Assembly: GCA_017557085.1 (NCBI GenBank) | Contig: JAFZAR010000055.1 | Span: 1-5,965 of the forward strand | Direction: 5' to 3' | DNA length: 5,965 bases | From: Verrucomicrobiota bacterium | GTDB taxonomy: Bacteria > Verrucomicrobiota > Verrucomicrobiia > Limisphaerales > UBA1412 | In this document: positions 3,001 through 5,965 of the stretch, piece after piece | How positions within the stretch are numbered: position 1 is the first letter of the stretch | How the letters are laid out: each line of letters starts with the position of its first letter | Made by a program: the position numbers and the translations under genes | The notes under the pieces: generated by a model | Seen by the model: the letters and a program-made list of their open reading frames with translations, nothing else | What the model was told of the DNA's origin: nothing | Databases searched by the model: none

Positions 3001-5965
3001 CCTCTGTGACATCGGGCAGAGGTGCCTCAAACAAATTCGTTGTACCGCCCAGCTGACGCAGTGTCACCTTGGCGCGAACCGGAACAGAGATCGGCGGATG
3101 TGCCATTCCGGCCTTGCCGCTGGAACCGGCCTCGGCGATCTCCAGGATTTCCTCTTCGTCCAAAGCGCGTGAATACCATGAGAATTCATCCATGCTGCCT
3201 GTAAATGTTCCGGGATAATACACACCGGTTGTACCGATGCTGTAGCCCAGTTCATTTCCATAACCCAGGTTGAAGTCAAAGGTAGTATTCGGCGTAATAT
3301 AACCGTGATTCCAGGTCTCTTCCTTCATCAGCTTGCCATTGGAATAAACGCGCAGAACGTCGCCCTTCGGATCCGCCTGGAACGAAATAGCCAGATGGAC
3401 CCAGTTCGTAAAGGTTTGCAGATATTCATCCGCGGTGGGTGTGGTGTTCGCGTTGGCCAGATTGACCATTGTGCTGACGATCTGTCCATCCGACGCTTCA
3501 CCCAGTTCCAGCATCATCGTGCCATGCGGCAGCCATCTCTGGTAGCCGTTTGTCCAGATCGTGCCTTTCATCCAGGCGGACATACCACGCACACGCTCCA
3601 CGTCCACATAGACCTCTTCCTTTTCCTCTCCGTCTGTTACAACGATATTGGTCCAGTAATTCGTAACCAGCTGTGTGAATTCAAACAAAGGCATGGTCGG
3701 ACCGCCGGCACGGTTCGCGTAATTCTGCACAATACCCTGATTCATCTTGAACCAGCCTTCAACTGTGAAGTTGGTACTGATCGTACTCAGAATGTTGGTT
3801 GATTTGGCCGTCAGACATGCGTTCGTCATACCAAACGCGATACCTTCCAGACCATTCGTGTCAAACTGCGGCCAGCTGTATCCGCTGGCGGGTTCCAGAG
3901 GCAGATTCCATTCCGTATCCAGATAGTCATTATTGGCTCTCCACCAGGTGACCATTCCTTCCAGCGGACGAGGACGCTTGAACGGAATACGCAGGATATA
4001 ATTCGTATCCGGGATCAGATTGGATAATGTCGTTTGCAGGACTGTTCTGTTGGCAATGATAAAATTCGTTCCCTGATAGGCTTCACTGACATCATCCCAG
4101 ACCCAAGTTCTGAAATTCGTTTGGGTCACCAGATTGGTCTGCATCACCTCCAGATCTTCATCCCAGACAATGTTGGTATTGGTAGAACCGCTCAACATCC
4201 ATTGCAAATCTCCGGAGTTCAAAATATTATTCGTTCTGTTATAAACTGCCGGCTTGGTATCCTCGAAAGTGGATTGATAAACGACCGTCCCCTTGCCATT
4301 GTGCGTGTAAGGCGGCAGCTCGAACTTGATCGGCAACAGCGTATAGTTCGTATCACTGCTGAAGAACGCGTAATTCAAGACCGTATTGGTCGTTCCCGAA
4401 CCATAAACTGAATTATTCTTCTCATTGGGGATCAGATCCACTTCTTTAGGATTCGCGTTTGTAGCACCCCAGCCGCGGTTTTCCGACAGCAGCACCGATG
4501 TTCCCGCAGGACTCACCAGAGAAATAGACAAGTCCGAGATTCTGGGATGATCAATACGAACACCCACATTCACATTCTTGATCTCACGATCGTCATTCAC
4601 CGTGATGACAGAATCACGGATCACTTCGACCTTGTTAGTCTTGTCGCCGTCTTCACCGGGTTCCACAACATCAGCCTTCACCACTTCATAAACTGAGTAA
4701 GCGTCATCTACCAAAGTCAGCGGAGTATTCTTGGAAGGTGTTCCCTGATCATCACCAAGCGTGAATCCATGGACATACTCGATATTCAAGCTGTAATTAA
4801 CATCCACCGCATTGGGATTATAAATTCCCAGCCAATAGCGTCCGGTTTCCAGAGCGGGAATATCTTCACGAGTGATGGTGATGGTGCGTCCCGGCGGATT
4901 CACTGTTTCTTTGTAATCATAAAACCTGTGAGTCGGCCGTGTATCTTTCTGGATATAGGCTTCCAAAGGAAACTCCGGATCGATATCCGAGATTGTGATA
5001 TTCACCGCGATTACATCATCCGCCACATCAAAGGAGTGATACATGAAAGAATACGGATTCACCGTGAACCAGGCATTGTCGTAGCGCGGGACGATATACA
5101 AACTCGACCCCACACGGTTGGTATGGTTCAGGGCATTGTCCACCAGTGTCAGCAGCCATAATCCGCTGCCGTCATACCCTTCAAAGTCCATCAGACTGCC
5201 GGGGCCGTCCGATGTGCGGACATTCTTTCCGACCAAACCGTTATCATTATAAGCAATGACAACTTCATTCGTTTCGATCGGATTCAGTGTATCCTCAAAG
5301 AATGAGTGATTGTGCAGCACCACGATATTATCATTGATACTGTCGGATGCGTGACTCAGGGCAACAAACAGATCGCCCGGATTCTGTGCCAGATAAGTAT
5401 TGGTGACAAAAATCGACCTGACCGTGATAGGATCCGTCGCGATCGCAAACAAATACTCTCCGCCGGGTTCATCTGCGGAACCGTCCGGCACCCAAACAGA
5501 ACCCGGATTGAAACGGACTAAACGATTGCCGTTGTCGTTCTCGTCAAACGGATCTTGACTGGAAATACCCACAAAACCATATTCAGCGGCTTTTTGATCT
5601 TCCGCCTTGATGCCGATATAGAAAACCTGATTCTCTAATGCGTTCGTGATATAGAACAGCTCACTACCGCCTTGTTTACGGCTGGCCCAGCCATTTTCAA
5701 CAGCTTCCGCGATCACATCCGCGTCGATATTGGTCAGCGCGGAATTTGTGGAAACATACATATCCAGATCTGCGTTGTTCAAGCGGCTCGGTGAGGCCAT
5801 GTTCGGGGGCAGGAATGTCGCGAATGCCACATTCGGACCGCCCACGCTCACTCTTTCCACTGGTTTCGGTTCATCCCCTTCTTCCTCTCCTTCACCCGTG
5901 CTGGATGAAGAATTTGTGGAAGGAGTATTTATGCTCTTCCACCAGACATTGGTGAAGACATAGAA
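1..5965 (-). CDS. Giant multidomain secreted/surface protein (P-domain, LamG, PPC-like and FN3-like modules), partial at both ends
   Basis: One reading frame is open from base 5965 to base 2: 1,988 codons without a stop, plus one leftover base. Start and stop both lie outside, so the full protein is longer. The translation makes coherent protein sense throughout: P-domain motifs, a LamG motif, regularly spaced PPC-like modules and W/Y repeats all fall in this one frame, so no frameshift is needed. Only four cysteines are present (residues 717, 1882, 1934, 1946), no transmembrane stretch is evident, and Thr-Asn pairs are abundant, all fitting an extracellular beta-rich protein. Such giant modular proteins are familiar in Verrucomicrobiota and relatives. 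I infer a role in adhesion or glycan/protein binding at the cell surface. No catalytic domain is visible, although one could lie outside the window, since P and PPC domains often accompany secreted peptidases. I cannot assign a gene name. Confidence 0.95.
2..88 (-). repeat. FN3-like W/Y repeat 4, cut by the window edge (residues 1960-1988)
   Basis: MEVVLRWNAIIGNKYRIS (1971-1988) matches repeat 3 closely (V-L-R-W-N-A-x-x-G-x-x-Y), with Trp 1977 exactly 77 residues after Trp 1900 and Tyr 1985 at the same +8 offset. Bases 33-48 are identical to bases 264-279 in repeat 3. The unit continues past the left edge, so the array has at least four members and may have more. Confidence 0.6.
101..313 (-). 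repeat. FN3-like W/Y repeat 3 (residues 1885-1955)
   Basis: GEIVLRWNAVVGSEYIVKG (1894-1912) repeats the core pattern with Trp 1900, Tyr 1908 and Gly 1912, exactly 77 residues after repeat 2. The second-Trp region is replaced by a polar stretch (NLGDLSGKDLSQV), and CAWFSIGTSG (1946-1955) closes the unit. Cys 1934 and Cys 1946 fall in this unit and Cys 1882 lies just before it, in a protein otherwise almost free of cysteine. A disulfide is possible but not shown. Confidence 0.58.
338..550 (-). repeat. FN3-like W/Y repeat 2 (residues 1806-1876)
   Basis: ETLNISWTAKLGATYIVEG (1817-1835) shows the full W-x-A-x-x-G-x-x-Y-x-V-x-G pattern with Trp 1823, Tyr 1831 and Gly 1835. TDWTAL (1842-1847) is the second Trp motif, and SEYELIRVTPEGG (1865-1877) the closing strand. 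A Pro-rich linker (TKPDRPTAEN, 1796-1805) separates it from repeat 1. It is probably an FN3-like beta-sandwich. Confidence 0.58.
581..793 (-). repeat. FN3-like W/Y repeat 1 (residues 1725-1795)
   Basis: LLTLVWASEIDAVYAIQG (1734-1751) carries Trp 1739, Tyr eight residues later and Gly twelve residues later, the fixed spacing shared by all units in this array. KWEAF (1761-1765) supplies the second Trp, and YVFFSVKLV (1787-1795) is the closing strand. This resembles the W-x-A-x-x-G-x-x-Y-x-V-x-x-S-x-D-L-x-x-W modules common in verrucomicrobial and planctomycete surface proteins, which probably adopt a fibronectin-III-like fold. Here the central Gly is replaced (I-D-A-V-Y). This is the most divergent unit; its core Trp is 84 residues before that of repeat 2. 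Confidence 0.55.
830..1183 (-). other. PPC-like module 7 (residues 1595-1712)
   Basis: The module opens with YPVRVNNAPMYSESYFRYTT (1609-1628), then ELIFTITNVTDLVSVYLLDA (1634-1653) and a divergent G-P-R-V-S-I-Y element. TPGDWYVVVENTSVGPVSYD (1688-1707), then IWASEE, close the unit. The Trp at 1692 is 127 residues after that of module 6. It is the last of the five tandem units; beyond it the sequence changes to a different, shorter W/Y repeat. The usual L-Y...G-x-P element is the least recognisable of the set. Confidence 0.58.
1184..1567 (-). other. PPC-like module 6 (residues 1467-1594)
   Basis: DKVYYGFDVSENAVGSLFEV (1494-1513) resembles the opening strands of module 4. It is followed by NVALYTMPGKLPDPRNYYYW (1520-1539), a version of the G-x-P element with three consecutive tyrosines. 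TPGYWFFTAMN (1561-1571) and VTYEIRASEF (1585-1594) form the closing strands. The Trp at 1565 is 120 residues after the equivalent in module 5. The unit ends in R-A-S-E-F, nearly the same as R-A-T-E-F at the end of module 5, supporting duplication. Confidence 0.6.
1568..1924 (-). other. PPC-like module 5 (residues 1348-1466)
   Basis: SKTLEPGETHYYLYYVST (1364-1381) is the opening strand pair. NLNLYNKFGLPLPGPASRFY (1397-1416) is the clearest match in the window to the PPC element D-L-D-L-Y-V-R-x-G-x-x-P. FGGWYYAVENTNSVAVTYRI (1442-1461), then RATEF, close the unit. The Trp at 1445 lies 125 residues after its counterpart in module 4. The leading aspartates of the classical element are replaced by Asn, so metal binding is doubtful. 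Confidence 0.62.
1925..2317 (-). other. PPC-like module 4 (residues 1217-1347)
   Basis: The module contains VDYYHFRISEEAIAASFMVY (1249-1268), then NVTMVIGHGLPLPTEQNHDY (1273-1292), corresponding to the D-L-Y-V-R-x-G-x-x-P-T...Y-D element of PPC domains. TAGDWFIGVYN (1316-1326) and VSYKIVVTEY (1338-1347) are the final strand pair. The Trp at 1320 lies 126 residues after the equivalent Tyr of module 3. An acidic/Gly-rich turn (DPERGGGSSS) precedes the second strand. Function is inferred as structural or binding. Confidence 0.6.
2318..2704 (-). other. PPC-like module 3 (residues 1088-1216)
   Basis: The module begins with NYSYSGRLKDDEETLESMIT (1102-1121), then YFRVFVPEWAASATNILSGS (1122-1141), a strand pattern (F-x-V-x-V-P-x-x-A-x-x-A-T-N) I associate with verrucomicrobial repeat proteins. 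SGIPKFDRGLDDYLWLYNTP (1151-1170) supplies the G-x-P motif and PGGRYYLALRN (1190-1200) the closing G-x-Y-Y-x-x-x-N motif, followed by Y-N-L-Q-V. It is the first of five similar units in tandem and immediately follows the completed P-domain 2. It probably forms a beta-sandwich in an extended stalk. Confidence 0.6.
2705..2854 (-). other. P-domain 2, C-terminal half (residues 1038-1087)
   Basis: Residues GFAYEPEVSLNNLKGENAKG (1039-1058) and DWTLLVQDTRVGATNPVPAL (1059-1078), then LSWTLDLGY, are the canonical closing half of a proprotein-convertase P-domain: P-E-x-x-L-x-x-L-x-G-E-x-A-x-G-x-W-x-L-x-V-x-D-x-x-x-G, a short loop, then the final W-x-L-x-L strand. The opening half is at 4274-4630. Both halves are strongly conserved, which argues that the domain folds normally around its insertion and is not a decayed remnant. 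Confidence 0.87.
2855..3124 (-). other. Probable jelly-roll domain, C-terminal part (residues 948-1037)
   Basis: After the LamG domain the chain resumes with ISVPVRAKVTLRQLGGTTNL (959-978), FEAPLP, EEWQVGKGRFQTLPLEY (988-1004), then TVYEVLINVTSGAVAFDDLAV (1015-1035). The pattern W-x-x-x-x-x-x-F, then a strand, then G-A-V-A-F-D-D-L-x-V matches the closing half of DUF642/CBM-like jelly-rolls, where the penultimate strand carries a conserved D-D/D-N-V. It complements the opening half at 3959-4273, implying that LamG is inserted in a loop of this domain. The residues immediately following are the second half of P-domain 2. Confidence 0.5.
3125..3958 (-). other. LamG / concanavalin-A-like lectin domain (residues 670-947)
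   Basis: The opening GMVTWWRANNDYLDT (670-684) is the usual G-x-V-x-W-W...D lead-in of bacterial LamG-type domains. GLEGIAFGMTNA (705-716) follows, then NFTVEGWFKM (732-741), the hallmark F-T-V-E-G-W strand. NWVHLAISF (854-862), RVYSNGKLM (872-880) and FTGSMDEFSWYSRALDEEEI (921-940) complete the fold; the last is the highly conserved G-x-x-D-E-x-x-x-Y-x-R-A-L-x-x-x-E-I ending. At about 278 residues it exceeds the usual 200 or so. The extra length includes a charged loop (residues 777-794, DGEEKEEVYVDVERVRG) and an extended segment around 795-850. Such domains generally bind glycans or host/matrix proteins. The ligand here is unknown. Confidence 0.85.
3959..4273 (-). other. Probable jelly-roll (galactose-binding-like) domain, N-terminal part (residues 565-669)
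   Basis: Residues STFED (565-569) open a segment with the order seen in DUF642/CBM-type jelly-rolls: an F-E start, then W-M-L-S-G, a long Thr/Asn-rich stretch, YQGTNFIIAN (630-639) and VLQTTLSNLIPDTNYILRI (642-660). The last resembles the Q-T/T-L...L-x-P-x-T-x-Y-x-L strand of those domains. The second part, with its W...F and A-F-D-D-L-A-V strands, occurs only after the LamG domain (2855-3124). Family assignment is moderate, because the central stretch (595-630) is divergent and unusually rich in Thr-Asn. Confidence 0.5.
4274..4630 (-). other. P-domain 2, N-terminal half (residues 446-564)
   Basis: The residues VNVGVRIDHPRISDLSISLV (465-484) and SPAGTSVLLSENRGWG (485-500) are a textbook proprotein-convertase P-domain start: V-x-I-x-H-x-R-x-x-D-L-x-x-x-L-x-S-P-x-G-T. 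They are followed by the usual G-x-G-T-T-N-T-V-L loop (522-530) and a Y-T-L-L-P-I-K-F strand. The C-terminal half expected within about 50-60 residues is absent here and appears about 470 residues later (2705-2854). The gap is filled by a probable jelly-roll domain and a LamG domain. The P-domain is therefore split by an insertion in a loop. Classic P-domains stabilise subtilases, but no such enzyme is visible. Confidence 0.85.
4775..5077 (-). other. PPC-like module 2 (residues 297-397)
   Basis: Strands SFMYHSFDVADDVIAVNITI (306-325) lead into LEAYIQKDTRPTHRFYDY (334-351). This aligns with the PPC pattern L-x-L-Y-x-x-x-G-x-x-P-T followed by a tyrosine. The module closes with ETGRYWLGIYNPNAVDVNYS (373-392), the PPC signature G-x-Y-W-x-x-V/I-x-N followed by Y-x-L. 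The distance from the P-T motif to the closing G-x-Y-W strand resembles that in modules 3-7, supporting a common fold. The Asp residues that bind metal in some PPC domains are mostly not conserved. The sandwich is probably structural or binding, and lies between the two P-domains. Confidence 0.6.
5090..5455 (-). other. P-domain 1, divergent proprotein-convertase P-type (residues 171-292)
   Basis: The segment shows GDLFVALSHAS (197-207), VVLHNHSFF (215-223), a Y-N-D-N-G stretch, SDGPGSLMDFEG (252-263), GLWLLTLVDNALNHT (268-282) and a closing SSLYIV strand. This matches the P-domain plan: an early G-D-L-x-x-x-L strand, a central extended acidic loop, then F-x-G....G-x-W-x-L-x-x-x-D-N and a final beta strand. 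It lacks the classic S-P-x-G-T motif, having S-H-A-S instead, so it is a diverged subtype. P-domains are calcium-binding jelly-rolls that stabilise kexin/furin-type subtilases. No subtilase domain precedes it within the window, so here it is probably a structural or binding module. Confidence 0.65.
5552..5851 (-). other. PPC-like module 1 (residues 39-138)
   Basis: The module contains ADLDMYVSTN (65-74) followed by SALTNID, then GGSELFYITNA (99-109), NQVFYIGIKAEDQKAAEYGF (112-131) and SSQDPF. The order of an acidic D-x-D-x-Y strand, then a hydrophobic Y-x-G-I/V strand, then a closing Y-G-F strand resembles the bacterial pre-peptidase C-terminal (PPC) beta-sandwich. I recall near-identical wording (ALTNLD, YYIGVKSED, AAEYGF) in verrucomicrobial surface proteins, where this module sits directly before a P-domain, as here. 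The family label is tentative. A binding or folding-helper role is inferred. Confidence 0.6.
5855..5929 (-). other. Low-complexity Ser/Thr then Glu-rich acidic linker
   Basis: Residues 13-37 run from a Ser/Thr/Asn-rich stretch (NTPSTNSSSSTG) into an acidic Glu/Gly/Asp/Pro stretch (EGEEEGDEPKPVE). The composition is unlike the rest of the protein and is typical of a flexible spacer between folded extracellular domains. The twelve residues before it (FYVFTNVWWKSI) look like the end of another beta-rich module that begins beyond the right edge. A role as a possible glycosylated or protease-accessible hinge is inference. Confidence 0.65.

Noticed and set aside
3305..3802. Plus-strand open frame of 165 codons
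   Set aside because: It is antisense to the well-supported LamG domain. No recognisable domain appears in its product, and no separate gene structure is seen.
2705..4630. Interpretation of the split P-domain as a mobile-element insertion or a broken gene
   Set aside because: The frame is intact, no transposase or terminal repeats are seen, and the inserted material is itself well-formed domains with the second P-domain half conserved.
4769..5161. Plus-strand open frame of 130 codons
   Set aside because: It is antisense to P-domain 1 and PPC-like module 2. Its Ile/Arg/His-rich product is a shadow of Asp/Asn/Tyr-rich codons on the other strand.
5798..5800. Internal Met codon (residue 56) as a possible gene start
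   Set aside because: The frame is open upstream to the window edge, the PPC-like module begins before this Met, and no signal peptide follows it.
1..5965. CRISPR array, tRNA/rRNA, promoter, terminator or riboswitch
   Set aside because: No short direct repeats with spacers, RNA gene signatures, intergenic space or convincing hairpin-plus-T-run were seen. The only repeats are protein-level domain repeats.

Overview
The window lies entirely inside one very large minus-strand gene. Read from 5965 down to 2, a single frame stays open for 1,988 codons with no stop, and it runs off both edges. Neither the true start, the signal peptide, the stop nor any C-terminal anchor is visible. I see no other gene, RNA, promoter, terminator, mobile element or CRISPR array. 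Residue numbers used here count from the codon at 5963-5965 as residue 1; residue n occupies bases 5966-3n to 5968-3n.

The product looks like a secreted or cell-surface multidomain adhesion/carbohydrate-binding protein. It is almost entirely beta-type modules and is rich in Thr, Asn, Trp, Tyr and Gly. Only four cysteines occur in 1,988 residues, and no membrane-spanning segment is evident. Its style suggests the PVC group of bacteria: Verrucomicrobiota, Kiritimatiellota or Lentisphaerota. The pointers are proprotein-convertase P-domains mixed with PPC-like modules, a LamG lectin fold inserted into a P-domain, very frequent Thr-Asn pairs and W-x-A-x-x-G-x-x-Y repeats. Base composition is mid-range, roughly half G+C. 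The lineage is an inference from family knowledge and was not tested.

Layout from N to C (high to low coordinates): an acidic Ser/Thr linker (about 5855-5929); a PPC-like module (5552-5851); a divergent P-domain (5090-5455); a second PPC-like module (4775-5077). Next comes a canonical P-domain cut in two (4274-4630 and 2705-2854). Its halves enclose a probable jelly-roll domain, also in two pieces (3959-4273 and 2855-3124), which itself encloses a LamG/concanavalin-A-like domain (3125-3958). Five PPC-like modules with a period of about 125 residues follow (830-2704). The window ends with a run of W/Y-patterned FN3-like repeats whose last units are exactly 77 residues apart (2-793).

No catalytic domain is visible. 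P-domains and PPC modules are best known as companions of secreted proteases, and LamG and jelly-roll folds commonly bind glycans or proteins. The simplest reading is an extracellular binding or structural stalk. The most interesting feature is the three-level nesting of one domain inside another inside a third, followed by regular repeat arrays.
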